From positions 124,001-188,000 of the forward strand of contig CAZCKU010000003.1 in assembly GCA_964499365.1 (NCBI GenBank): a stretch of 64,000 nucleotides of DNA, given 5' to 3'. Source of the stretch: PALSA-1316 sp964499365. GTDB taxonomy: Bacteria > Nitrospirota > Thermodesulfovibrionia > Thermodesulfovibrionales > UBA6898. Shown here in pieces: positions 8,420 through 16,699 of this stretch (its first letter is position 1; each line of letters begins with the position of its first letter). The notes beneath the pieces were generated by a model that saw nothing but the letters and a program-made list of their open reading frames with translations, did not search any database and was not told the DNA's origin. The position numbers were made by a program, and so were the translations under genes.

Positions 8420-10546
8420 ATGAGATCGTCTATATCACGTCCGTCCGATAAGTCTGAGAAGTTGGATCCGCTTAGATTCGTGGTCGCGCCTCATATCGTT
8501 CAAGATTTGGGGTTGAATCTCTATACGGATCTTCCTCGCGTTCTGGTTGAGTTCGTTGCAAACGCCTACGACGCCGATGCCAAAACGGCTCAAATAACGA
8601 TGGATATAGATAAGATTCACGAGCTTCGGAAGCAAATCGGGCGGGATTGGGACGAAGAAAAGAAGGCTGCGAAATACAGCGGAAAAGAGCCTTCAAGGCT
8701 GGCCGAAAAGACGCTGCCCGAGGGGACAACAATTGTCATAAAAGACAACGGCTGCGGCATGTCTCGGCTTGACCTCCAGAAGAAATTCCTTATCGCCGGC
8801 CGGCGGCGAAGGGAGGAGGACGATTCCAAGTATAGAACGCCCGGGGGAAGGATAATCATGGGGAGAAAGGGGCTAGGAAAACTCGCCGGTTTCGGTGTTG
8901 CCCAGGTGATCACCATAATTTCCAAAACCGCCGACGAGACACACGCGACGAAGATAATCCTCGATTACAACTCCCTGATAAAAGTGAGCAACACGAATGA
9001 AATACCTATTTCCGAGGAGCTGCTGGAAGACGGTGGAGGCATTGATGGGTCCGGGACAACGATCATATTGTCCAAGTTGCTGTACGAACCAATGAAGTCC
9101 CGGCTGGAGACCATCGCGAATCATGTTGCCGACCACTTTTCGCTCATCGAGCAAGAGGACTTCAGAGTGGAACTTAACGGCGATGTGATCAATCCGACCC
9201 CGAGAGAATTTGTTTATGCATGGCCGAATCCCGAAAAGGCGATCGGCCAACTAGTCGAAGGGTCATATCGAACGGAGGACGACAGACTGGTCGAATTTTC
9301 CTATAGACTTCGTTTTACCAAGGAAGGACAAGCGCTCATGGCCGGGGAACGCGGCGTGCGGGTATACGCCCATAAACGGCTGGCTGCGGCGCCCTCATTG
9401 CTGAATGCGACTACGAATATGCACGGATTTCGGATGACGGACTACTTAGATGGAGTTGTTTTCGCCGATTTTATAGACGATCAGCCCGAGGATTATATTG
9501 CAACCGATCGCCAGACGCTTCGTTGGGATTCGCCATTGTTGCGTCAGCTATACGACTTCCTAAGCGAGCAGATCAAGGAGGCGTGCAAAAACAGACAGAA
9601 AAAACGGGACGAGGACAACAATAAGGCGGTGGAAAAACATGAATTCACTCTGAACGAAATTGAAAAAGCCGAACTGACCCGGAAGGAAACAGCGGCTGCT
9701 CTTAAAATGGCCGCTGCGCTGAGCGGACTGTACAAAAAAGGGCTTGAGGACGAGGGGTATCGGCACACCTTTAAACAGGTTTTACACGGATTCGGCCAAG
9801 GCGAGATTCTCACAGCTCTCTCTCGTCTCTCGGAGGAAAATGATCCCGCACTAGACAGGGTTATCGCAGAGGTTACGAAACTCACATCCGAGGAACTGGC
9901 CGGGTTTATCCGATTCGCGAAGGGTAGACTGAACGGCATAAAGGCTTTGAGGACAATCGTGCGAAACGTCAACTTCGCTGCCAAGAGGAACGAAAACAAG
10001 CTTCACAAACTGTTCAACGAGAATCCTTGGCTGATAGATCCCACCTACTTCCAATTCTTGACTTCCAATCAACCTCAAGAGACAGTTTTTATGCAGCTTG
10101 CGAAGGAATTGAAGATCGGCAGCTTCGTCGATAAGAAATACGATAGAACCGCTGCCGAGGAAACAAAGAAGGGCGGAAAGAATCTGCGCCCCGATTTGGT
10201 GTTTTTGCTCGGCAACCACCCGCTGAACAGGCTGGTGATAGTCGAACTCAAGGCTCCAAATACGCCTCTTTACGGGGCTCACTATCGCCAACTGCAGGGG
10301 TACGTCAGGGATGCCAAGGCCTGGCTGGAGCGCCATAACGTACTAGCCAAAGTTGAAGGCATCCTTATCGGGTCTTATGCGGAAATAGACAATCAGGCTA
10401 GGGATGTGGAATGGCTGCACGAGGAGATAAGAAGAACGCAAAATCAGGGCGAATACAGAGTTTTCGGCATAGACGAACTATTGCGAAATACGGAACTCGT
10501 TCACAAGGATCTGATCGATCGCCACAAAGCGAGATCAGTTAAATAA
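8420..10546 (+). CDS. GHKL (MutL/MORC-like) ATPase fused to a PD-(D/E)xK nuclease; R-M or defence effector
   Basis: 708 residues from the ATG at 8420, behind GGGGGAG. The N-terminus is a GHKL ATPase: N-box VEFVANAYDADA, DxGxG motif IKDNGCGM, glycine lid GRKGLGKLAGFG, and GSGTTIIL. A long helical region (about 390-530) follows. The C-terminal ~170 residues look like a Shedu/DUF4263-like nuclease: LHKLFNENPWLIDP, then the PD-ExK signature LRPDLVFLL...LVIVELKAP. ATPases of this kind are known in prokaryotic restriction systems beside DNA methyltransferases. Its 3' end overlaps that of the convergent methyltransferase by 12 bases, and a Vsr gene lies 3.7 kb on. Hence the likely restriction partner of this methyltransferase; the recognition site cannot be read from sequence. 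Confidence 0.8.
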   Translation: MRSSISRPSDKSEKLDPLRFVVAPHIVQDLGLNLYTDLPRVLVEFVANAYDADAKTAQITMDIDKIHELRKQIGRDWDEEKKAAKYSGKEPSRLAEKTLPEGTTIVIKDNGCGMSRLDLQKKFLIAGRRRREEDDSKYRTPGGRIIMGRKGLGKLAGFGVAQVITIISKTADETHATKIILDYNSLIKVSNTNEIPISEELLEDGGGIDGSGTTIILSKLLYEPMKSRLETIANHVADHFSLIEQEDFRVELNGDVINPTPREFVYAWPNPEKAIGQLVEGSYRTEDDRLVEFSYRLRFTKEGQALMAGERGVRVYAHKRLAAAPSLLNATTNMHGFRMTDYLDGVVFADFIDDQPEDYIATDRQTLRWDSPLLRQLYDFLSEQIKEACKNRQKKRDEDNNKAVEKHEFTLNEIEKAELTRKETAAALKMAAALSGLYKKGLEDEGYRHTFKQVLHGFGQGEILTALSRLSEENDPALDRVIAEVTKLTSEELAGFIRFAKGRLNGIKALRTIVRNVNFAAKRNENKLHKLFNENPWLIDPTYFQFLTSNQPQETVFMQLAKELKIGSFVDKKYDRTAAEETKKGGKNLRPDLVFLLGNHPLNRLVIVELKAPNTPLYGAHYRQLQGYVRDAKAWLERHNVLAKVEGILIGSYAEIDNQARDVEWLHEEIRRTQNQGEYRVFGIDELLRNTELVHKDLIDRHKARSVK

Positions 10547-11527
10547 CTCCCTTATTCCCCTGGCAATCGTTCTGCCGAGCCGCGGCGGCACGCTGTTTCC
10601 TATCTGACGCGATATTTGAGTCGGCAGCCCGCAAAACCTCCACGAATCTTCTATGCTGTGCAGCCGGGCGGCTTCTCGAAGAGAGATCACTCTGTTTTGC
10701 TCCGGATGGATATATCTTCCCTTGGAAGGATTTTGAAAACACGTTCTTAGGGTGTTGGACGGTTTGTTCCACTCCATACGCCCCCAGACGTCCGTCACCT
10801 CCCGATGGACGGACCACCAGGAGATCGGCACTAGCCCGGGATCGGAACTCATTATGTTGCTTTTGTTTCCCCCCTCGGGAATAAGCCTCATTCTGCTCAA
10901 TGCCAGTTCAGACGGCTTGGGGGCATAGTGGTGGTTTCTGCCATCCGGAACCGAAGAAAGACCGCTCCAGGCTTCTCGCACCGTTCTCGTTTTCTTCTTG
11001 ATAAGCGGGCGGATGGTTGGAAGACCCACCTTCGAGGCAATGACAAAAGCCCTCTTTCTCAGTTGCGGCACTCCGAAGTCGTAGGCATTCAAAATATGTG
11101 TTGCCACGTCGTATTCGAGCTTACGGAAACCGGCCTCGATGAGAGGCCAGATCTGGGAGTCGAGAAATGCGGGAACGTTTTCGATTACCACCACTCGCGG
11201 AGAAGCAATTTCGGCCCACTTTAATACTTCCAGACTTAGAAAGTTGCGCCTATCAAGCCTATTCCTCTTTCCAATTGTTGAAAACCCCTGGCACGGCGGC
11301 CCGGCAATCAATAGATCGCACCTTTTTGAAGGAACCGCCTTTGCGACGTCTCCATTCTCGACGTGATCGCCGAGATTCTCCCGATAGGTCGCACATGCAA
11401 CCGAATCCAACTCGATCGCCCGAACCGGTCTAAATCCCTCCTTGAGGAAAGCTCCGCCGAAAAATCCGCCGCCGGCGAAGAGCTCCACGACCGTGGGGCC
11501 CGAATCTTTAACTCTGGCCTTTTTTAT
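10535..11527 (-). CDS. DNA (cytosine-5-)-methyltransferase of a type II-like R-M system
   Basis: Transfers methyl from SAM to C5 of cytosine. Motif I is VVELFAGGGFFGG, motif IV GPPCQGFSTIGKRNR with the catalytic Cys, motif VI VVIENVPAF, motif VIII/IX region and motif X QIGNSVPPRLG are all present. The first usual start is a GTG at 11488, but it would remove the residues before motif I and has no ribosome site. Upstream in the same frame an ATA at 11527 lies 7 bases after a perfect AAGGAGG (11535-11541) and yields an N-terminus of normal length (330 residues). I extend to it, with the reservation that ATA starts are rare. That start lies inside the ribbon-helix-helix gene, so translation is probably coupled. 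Confidence 0.85.
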   Translation of the reverse strand: MKKARVKDSGPTVVELFAGGGFFGGAFLKEGFRPVRAIELDSVACATYRENLGDHVENGDVAKAVPSKRCDLLIAGPPCQGFSTIGKRNRLDRRNFLSLEVLKWAEIASPRVVVIENVPAFLDSQIWPLIEAGFRKLEYDVATHILNAYDFGVPQLRKRAFVIASKVGLPTIRPLIKKKTRTVREAWSGLSSVPDGRNHHYAPKPSELALSRMRLIPEGGNKSNIMSSDPGLVPISWWSVHREVTDVWGRMEWNKPSNTLRTCFQNPSKGRYIHPEQNRVISLREAARLHSIEDSWRFCGLPTQISRQIGNSVPPRLGRTIARGIRELFN

Positions 11528-11678
11528 CTTTGGGCCTCCTTGCGGACATCGCTGTCCTCAAATATCTGTCAATTGCTATTCTGATGAATTCAGAGTAACC
11601 GGACCGCCCCCCCCTTTGAACGAGTCTAACGAGTTCCCTGTGCTGATCCTCTCCTATGTAAATATTGATGCGTTTCAT
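11508..11678 (-). CDS. Ribbon-helix-helix (CopG/Arc-type) regulator of the R-M module
   Basis: A 56-residue protein beginning MKRINIYIGEDQHRELVRLV, a typical RHH beta strand and first helix, then SGYSEFIRIAIDRYLR as the second helix, and a basic tail (RRPKDKKGQS). RHH proteins of this size bind palindromic operators as dimers. The start codon directly abuts a perfect palindrome at 11679-11713, leaving no room for a ribosome site, so the message is probably leaderless. The methyltransferase frame begins within or just after this gene. Likely an autorepressor that sets methyltransferase levels, similar in role to C-proteins of other R-M systems. The RHH family call is good; the regulatory role is inference from position. 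Confidence 0.75.
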   Translation of the reverse strand: MKRINIYIGEDQHRELVRLVQRGGRSGYSEFIRIAIDRYLRTAMSARRPKDKKGQS

Positions 11679-11713
11679 GTATTAATATACAGATATTATC
11701 TGTATATTAATAC
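11679..11713. promoter_or_regulatory. Perfect 35-bp palindrome, probable operator/promoter of the RHH-methyltransferase operon
   Basis: Arms of 17 bases (GTATTAATATACAGATA and its exact complement) flank a single central base. On the minus strand, TTGAAT just upstream and TAATAT inside the palindrome are 16 bases apart, a plausible promoter whose start point would fall at or just before the ATG. The palindrome covers the presumed -10 region, so a bound dimer would block transcription. Confidence 0.7.
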
Positions 11714-11829
11714 AATTCAAAAAAAGTCGCAACATCTATTTTGGTCTCTCATATAGAGAACATATAAACTGTCAGTATCTGTGGCACATAACTGTCCGAG
11801 TGAGATTGAATGGCACGGAGGCGCCATTC
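11714..11829. other. AT-rich spacer with hairpin before the decayed transposase
   Basis: No gene seen. At 11808-11829 GAATGGC and GCCATTC form a 7-bp stem whose loop holds GGAGG, the ribosome site of the decayed transposase start at 11830. Insertion sequences often hide their ribosome site in this way, which stops translation from read-through transcripts. Confidence 0.45.
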
Positions 11830-12159
11830 ATGAAGAGGGCAGCACTACTAAAGGAGATACGGAAGACGAGATTCGAGGAAGCATACAGGGGATGCCGGAG
11901 GGGACGATTTACTCAGCAGAAGTCCACAAGGTTGCTTGGAGAATGCGATCGAACCTATCATCGGTATCTGTACTGATGTGAAGAGCAGGGGATGGATCGA
12001 CTTGTGGGCCAGCGTTCTGGGCAGGTATCACACCGCAGCCCCTCTAGATGAGATTATAGCCTTGACAGTTTATACAATTATCGGTATCAGGGCTTTAATG
12101 TTAATTCGTTTTTACAGTAGGTACTGAAGCGACATGAAGGCCTCAGAGAGCGCCGGCCT
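11830..12159 (+). pseudogene. Decayed IS transposase N-terminus (ISNCY/IS1202-like)
   Basis: In one unbroken frame the DNA reads LLKEIRKTRFEEAYRGCRRG, FTQQKSTRLLGECDRTYHRY, then EEQGMDRLVGQRSGQVSHRS and YNYRYQGFNVNSF. This follows the N-terminal helix-turn-helix and start of the catalytic domain of the transposase family usually reading RFEEAY.GW...LTQEEAARLLG. Three in-frame stops (11974, 12049, 12118) and no frameshift break it, and the DDE catalytic part is missing. It is a relic and shows that the island has collected mobile elements. The family call is from remembered motifs and is fairly, not fully, sure. Confidence 0.65.
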
Positions 12160-12264
12160 TGACGAGGTTCCCTTTCCTTTGATATTATGCCCCGTGGTTC
12201 GGACAAACAGGGGAAGAAGCAAAGCTGTCAAAATTTACCGTTCCTTCAGGGGAGGGATTTCATC

Positions 12265-12381
12265 ATGAACATATGCAATACCATTTGGCTGATCATTGTC
12301 GCGATGCTCCTTCCGCCATGCCTTCGTCCGTTGTCCGCCTCGGCGGCTTCCCTCGACATCTGGCACGTGAGGAGCAGATGA
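12265..12381 (+). CDS. Small hydrophobic peptide overlapping the hydrolase start
   Basis: A 38-residue frame begins MNICNTIWLIIVAMLLPPCL and ends ...DIWHVRSR. Its ATG follows GGGGAGG by 9 bases and its TGA overlaps the hydrolase ATG as ATGA at 12378-12381. The core is a single membrane-spanning stretch or a signal-like sequence. It may be a real membrane peptide, or a leader whose translation drives the hydrolase by coupling. No homologue is recognised. Confidence 0.4.
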   Translation: MNICNTIWLIIVAMLLPPCLRPLSASAASLDIWHVRSR

Positions 12382-14051
12382 ATAATCATTCCGTCCACGC
12401 CAACGACCACTCGTGCGTCACCATTCTAAAAAGGTTTAAATCGCCGATAACTGATTACTACAAAGAATTAATAAAACTCTGCAAAGGACCATCAACTCAT
12501 AGCATTGACAACAACATCGATTTTTATCTGCGCTTCTTCTTCCCCAAGAATTATGCGACTACCCCTCACGCGAGACCTGAACGATTAATAATAATGTTTA
12601 ATGGGTTGAATGAAATTTACCCTCGACATTTGTCGTTTTACGATAGACTTGGCCACTCTTTCGCATCACGTGGAATAGCCTCAGTTCTGTTGCCTACTCC
12701 TTTTCATCTTAATAGGGCGGCAGTCTCTAAGAAGGCAATTTCTGAATTTGGCAGCTATGATAAAATTCCGGAATCAACCCGATACTTCAAGATTCCAAGC
12801 AATCAACTGCTCAGGAATCCGTTTTATATGTACATGAATTTTATCCAAGTCCTGCATGAATATCATATATTGCGTAAACTTATAGCCTGCGAGTTCGATC
12901 AAATTGTGTCGACCATACATTACGATGTTAATAGTCCAGACGAGAATGATAGGTCATTCTATGAACAATTTACAAAATCGGACAACCTTCAGGTTTCCGT
13001 CCTAGGGTATTCTCTTGGTGGTCTTATGGCTCTCATGTGTTTTGCTGATTGTCCGGACATTGTGAAGTCTTGCGTCTTACTCAATTCCGGAGCTCCGTTG
13101 AATCGGATGAAATTGAAGGGTATGATAGACGACAACGCATGGGAGGGGGTAACCGAGAGACTCAAAAATTTAGAGAAAGAGAAAAATAACCGCCTATTGA
13201 TAAAGTTTATTCATCATGATCCCTTATTTGCGCAAATTACAGATATCTTTTTCGGCGACCCTTTGTTCAGTAGCGATACCATTGAGCGAATAGGCAGAAA
13301 ACTTATTCTAATAATCGGCGGAAAGGACAAGATTATTCCGCCAGCAGGCATCAGACGCTTAGAACCGGAAGGATATGGTCTAAACACTCTGCAAATTGCA
13401 GAACTTGGACATTTTATCAGCGAGGATGTTGCTTTTAATGTATGGTATCCGAGGGTTATTAGAATTTTGACGGATTTTCTACAAGAGTCGGATAAATCCG
13501 CTATATCTAGCAGCGAAGCCTTAAATGGATTACTGTTATTTCATGGCTTATGCGGTTGCCAGCTTCTGAGTCTTGACGCGCATCCCACTCAGCCATTCAA
13601 CATGGTGGAACTCAAGAATATTCTTAAGCGATGTTTGACGTCCGTCATACCCAGTGATACTCTGGCCAAAATCATTATCGTATTCAAGGAGGTGCTCAAG
13701 ATAGCACGCATATATGCTCATACCGATGATTGTCTGATTAGCAAGCTTAGATCCCTTCGAAATAGACAACGTCTTTTGTTCGGTGCATTATTGTTGGAAA
13801 ATTTGTCGGATGTTGTCGTCAAGGAAGAAATATCGTATGTTCTGGAAAAGGCGCCATATGACGACAAAGTGGGAGATGTATTGGTAAAGAATAAACTTAT
13901 CCCAAACCGGCTGAGGGATCACATTTTGCTCGTTCAGCTGACCAACTATCAGAAACTGTTGGAAGTAGCACCACATCTAAAGAATGATTTGGATCCCGCC
14001 TATAACGCTGTCCTCGGGAAGGCAATAAAGAATTTTGGTTTTTTCCAATGA
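12378..14051 (+). CDS. Alpha/beta hydrolase with large C-terminal helical domain
   Basis: 557 residues from the ATG at 12378 (ribosome site GAGGAG). The nucleophile elbow VLGYSLGGLMAL, the acid region LILIIGGKDKIIPP and the histidine in AELGHFISED give a complete Ser-Asp-His arrangement in canonical order. About 170 C-terminal residues, rich in leucine helices (LRSLRNRQRLLFGALLLENL), match nothing I know. Base composition is clearly more AT-rich than the chromosomal genes to the right. It sits between the R-M genes and vsr, so it may be part of the same defence island, but its substrate cannot be told. An earlier in-frame start at 12273 is possible but has no ribosome site. Confidence 0.7.
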   Translation: MNNHSVHANDHSCVTILKRFKSPITDYYKELIKLCKGPSTHSIDNNIDFYLRFFFPKNYATTPHARPERLIIMFNGLNEIYPRHLSFYDRLGHSFASRGIASVLLPTPFHLNRAAVSKKAISEFGSYDKIPESTRYFKIPSNQLLRNPFYMYMNFIQVLHEYHILRKLIACEFDQIVSTIHYDVNSPDENDRSFYEQFTKSDNLQVSVLGYSLGGLMALMCFADCPDIVKSCVLLNSGAPLNRMKLKGMIDDNAWEGVTERLKNLEKEKNNRLLIKFIHHDPLFAQITDIFFGDPLFSSDTIERIGRKLILIIGGKDKIIPPAGIRRLEPEGYGLNTLQIAELGHFISEDVAFNVWYPRVIRILTDFLQESDKSAISSSEALNGLLLFHGLCGCQLLSLDAHPTQPFNMVELKNILKRCLTSVIPSDTLAKIIIVFKEVLKIARIYAHTDDCLISKLRSLRNRQRLLFGALLLENLSDVVVKEEISYVLEKAPYDDKVGDVLVKNKLIPNRLRDHILLVQLTNYQKLLEVAPHLKNDLDPAYNAVLGKAIKNFGFFQ

Positions 14052-14262
14052 GCGAGATCCCGACGAGTATCTGCGAGGCATCCGAACGCCGATGTATGCC
14101 CCGGTGCCACTGGAACCGCAAAAACAATGGTACTACGCCAAGCTCGGACGGTGGCTCCAGTAACTTTCTGAGAGAGGATGGCGGCTTCTGTTATACTTAA
14201 ATCAGAGGCATGCCGAAATTACGGAGTAGATGAACGGCTGGAACACCTAGGGATAGGAAAAT
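14052..14262. other. Spacer with a short orphan coding fragment
   Basis: Between the hydrolase and vsr. A plus-strand frame over about 14055-14163 reads DPDEYLRGIRTPMYAPVPLE and then QKQWYYAKLGRWLQ before a stop, with no start of its own. It looks like the C-terminal tail of a lost gene. No function recognised. Confidence 0.3.
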
Positions 14263-14673
14263 TTGGTTGACACCGTCGATGAAGCGAAAAGAAGCTGGAT
14301 CATGTCCCGCGTTAGAAGCAAGGGTACACTGCCGGAATTATACGTGCGACGGCTGGTGTTCGCCTCTGGTTACAGATATCGCTTGCATGTGGCTTTCTTG
14401 CCCGGGAAGCCAGATCTCGTCTTCAAAGGACGTCGAAAGGTTATATTCGTGCACGGATGTTTCTGGCATTTGCATAAAGGATGCTCACGCGGACGCTTAC
14501 CAAAATCTAGACTCGGTTTCTGGGTGCCGAAGCTCGCGGGGAACCGACGGCGCGACAGGAGAAATGTCATGGCCCTAAGAAAGAAAGGATGGGGAGTTTT
14601 GACTGTCTGGGAATGTGAACTGGGCAACATGAGGACGCTTGAAAAGAAGATAAGGACGTTTCTAGATGCGTAG
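14263..14673 (+). CDS. vsr: Very short patch repair endonuclease (T:G mismatch)
   Basis: 136 residues, the normal length for Vsr. It nicks beside T:G mismatches that arise when 5-methylcytosine deaminates. Family motifs run through it: SRVRSKGTLPELYVRRLVFA, LPGKPDLVFKGRRKVIFVHG with the catalytic Asp, CFWHLHKGC with the metal-site histidines, and VLTVWECEL. The start is TTG at 14263, preceded by GGATAGG. It runs in the opposite direction to the cytosine methyltransferase 3 kb away, whose product would create its substrate. Vsr genes commonly accompany C5-cytosine methyltransferases, so the pair supports a functional R-M module. Confidence 0.92.
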   Translation: MVDTVDEAKRSWIMSRVRSKGTLPELYVRRLVFASGYRYRLHVAFLPGKPDLVFKGRRKVIFVHGCFWHLHKGCSRGRLPKSRLGFWVPKLAGNRRRDRRNVMALRKKGWGVLTVWECELGNMRTLEKKIRTFLDA

Positions 14674-14684
14674 CGTCGCTCGCT

Positions 14685-14905
14685 TTCGCTCGGCTACAGT
14701 AAACACTTTTGTCCTTGAGGCCTGCTACATTAAACGAAGTTATCCCCTCCGCTATATTGCCTGCGACTATGAGATCCGATGAATCAAACGTCGCTGCCGT
14801 ATCAACCTCGAACTTATAGGTAAGAACAGGCGAATCGGGATCGATGGAATAGGAGACCAAGTTGGAGTGGTCAGGTTACTTAGAACGAGTGGATCGGTCA
14901 ACTGG
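14685..14905 (-). pseudogene. Relic of a fibronectin type III repeat
   Basis: The minus strand reads SYSIDPDSPVLTYKFEVDTA, then DSSDLIVAGNIAEGITSFNV and LKDKSVYCSRAKASD, the usual FnIII pattern of secreted repeat proteins (DPDSPVLTY.FEV ... YYWRAKASDG). It lacks both ends, and a TAA lies in frame upstream near the head of the match. It resembles the FnIII-bearing exported genes at the left of the window, 12 kb away and in the same orientation, and ends where vsr begins. Probably what remains of a gene cut by island formation. Confidence 0.5.
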
Positions 14906-14931
14906 TGTCAATCAGTCCGCTGCATAATGAA

Positions 14932-16623
14932 TTAATTTAGCGTACCTGTCAATAGTTCTATCCTCTTCAGAAGATTCTTTCGCCAACCTCGATAATACTC
15001 ATCTATTTTCTTCTCGGGGTGTTTCTTAGCATAAAGGACATATCCCCGGCTCAAGAATTTTGCGGAGATGGCTTCAATTATCTCGCGGTTGACAACCATC
15101 TCGAGAAATTCCCAAACCTCTTGCAACGACATCTGTGCGCTGGCTGATGATATAAAAACATAAGTTGCCGTTGGCGAGGGAAGGCCGTTTTGGTCTATCT
15201 CAATGAGGCACACATGTATCGACTTGAAGACTAACGTCATAGCAAGGTATTTTCTGCTAATCGTATGCTCCTTGTCCGTATATTCCCAAAGCGACCCCTT
15301 TAAATGGTCTCCTGTACGCCTAGGCATGGCAACCGGCCCAATCATCTTAAAGTCCTCGACGTCATCTTCTCTGACTAGCGGGATGATCATGTCATGAAAA
15401 TCTTTCAACGTGAAACATTCTTTGTAATGAACCTCTTTCTTGGCTAGCTCTGGAGGCATTATTTCTCCGTGGCGTGCGCCGGCATCGCCATCTGGCGACG
15501 TATCCCTAAGGCTTATGTCTGTTTTGCCGTCAGCATGCACTTTACGGGGAGCGTTCGGCCCTATTCTTTCCGAATCTTCTTCGTACTGATTTTCAATAGT
15601 CATAGCACGCTTGTTAATGTTCTTCACAGGCTCAGGATTCCGCAACTCGACGCTTGTGAGGTCCGGGGAGGGGACTCTAACCGTAAGGACATTCGATGTT
15701 CGCCGTCGTGTTGACATCTGCTGCACCTCTTCTTTTATCAGAAGCGATCCGATGGTTCGTATCCTTGTATACTTGTCGAAATCAAATGGACTGTTTTCCT
15801 CTTCGATGTCCAGTACGAGGATCATATGTTTATTCTTTACAAAATCGAAACGGCTAACTGCCCGGACGATGAGGGAAAGTTTTGCGGCAACCGGGAAGTC
15901 AACTACTATAGGGAAATTAGTATCAACCCTTTCTTTCATTTTTTCTATTCTGCGCTGTGGTTGAAGTTTTCTCAGACGATTGACGATTGCAAGCCACTGT
16001 TTGTTTGCATTGGCGTTTGTTTCGAACCTAATAATATCAGCAGCATCAGAATCGGCGGCGTTTGGCTTGAGATGAATCTTTGCTCTCCTTGTAATTGGAT
16101 TAACATGGATACTATTGGGCTCGTAAAGACCTTCTAGTGACTGGGCGAACAATTGTCGACGCATTGATGCGGAAGAGAAGTAAAACACAGCCCCGAGAAG
16201 GAAGCAGGGGAAGATGAATTCCGCGTCTTCCGTCTCGATAACGACGCAATATTGGGATCTACTATAGGTGACGCTGCTGTGCCGAAGATCATAAAGGTCG
16301 TCGGTAAAGGCATGGCTTACAAGCTTAAGGGGATTACGCTGGAAGGTCTCTAGTGAAATGCGAATGCTTTCTCCCATGGCAAGAGGATATTCGAGGCGTT
16401 GACCGTTTAGATAGTATGCGCCTGGGGTATATAGAGATATGTGTTCTGGTGCGACTTTAGTTGTGACGTATCTGCCGTTTGGCTCATCAAGCTTAAATAG
16501 AACCCAAAATTGATAATCACTGAGGTCTAGGTTTTGGATCCAGATGAGCCGGAAGATTTTGTCTCTATTTTTGCCTTCCTGCAGCTTCTCGATAGTGATT
16601 GATGATAAATCAGTTTCTATCAT
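14932..16623 (-). CDS. tnsE: TnsE-like Tn7-type transposition targeting protein
   Basis: 563 residues, close to the 538 of Tn7 TnsE. TnsE directs Tn7-like elements to replicating DNA, and in some families (TniE) belongs to islands that enter comM. The arrangement agrees with TnsE: a beta-rich N-terminus (IFRLIWIQNLDLSDYQFWVL), a middle block FIFPCFLLGAVFYFSSASMR comparable to the IPQLELARSLFLINSYF region, a variable acidic linker (about 350-395), and a C-terminal domain with FKMIGPVAMPRR and TLVFKSIHVCLIEIDQNG. A ribosome site (AAAGGA) and a perfect TATAAT (16643-16648) precede it. It lies directly inside what looks like the element end at 16769. The family call rests on pattern comparison by eye; tnsABCD are not in the window. 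Confidence 0.65.
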   Translation of the reverse strand: MIETDLSSITIEKLQEGKNRDKIFRLIWIQNLDLSDYQFWVLFKLDEPNGRYVTTKVAPEHISLYTPGAYYLNGQRLEYPLAMGESIRISLETFQRNPLKLVSHAFTDDLYDLRHSSVTYSRSQYCVVIETEDAEFIFPCFLLGAVFYFSSASMRRQLFAQSLEGLYEPNSIHVNPITRRAKIHLKPNAADSDAADIIRFETNANANKQWLAIVNRLRKLQPQRRIEKMKERVDTNFPIVVDFPVAAKLSLIVRAVSRFDFVKNKHMILVLDIEEENSPFDFDKYTRIRTIGSLLIKEEVQQMSTRRRTSNVLTVRVPSPDLTSVELRNPEPVKNINKRAMTIENQYEEDSERIGPNAPRKVHADGKTDISLRDTSPDGDAGARHGEIMPPELAKKEVHYKECFTLKDFHDMIIPLVREDDVEDFKMIGPVAMPRRTGDHLKGSLWEYTDKEHTISRKYLAMTLVFKSIHVCLIEIDQNGLPSPTATYVFISSASAQMSLQEVWEFLEMVVNREIIEAISAKFLSRGYVLYAKKHPEKKIDEYYRGWRKNLLKRIELLTGTLN

Positions 16624-16642
16624 CGTGCCAAATCCTTTCGAA

Positions 16643-16648
16643 ATTATA
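16643..16648 (-). promoter_or_regulatory. -10 box of the tnsE-like gene
   Basis: TATAAT on the minus strand, 19 bases before the ATG, followed by AAAGGA. The -35 region is not clear. Confidence 0.45.
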
Positions 16649-16699
16649 ACGTTTTTTTATTGCACGGATCGCCTTAGGCAGAGAGGGTATTATAGACCG

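Noticed and set aside
8251..8451. 66-residue plus-strand frame before the GHKL gene
   Set aside because: No ribosome site or family motif, and it overlaps the better start of the GHKL gene.
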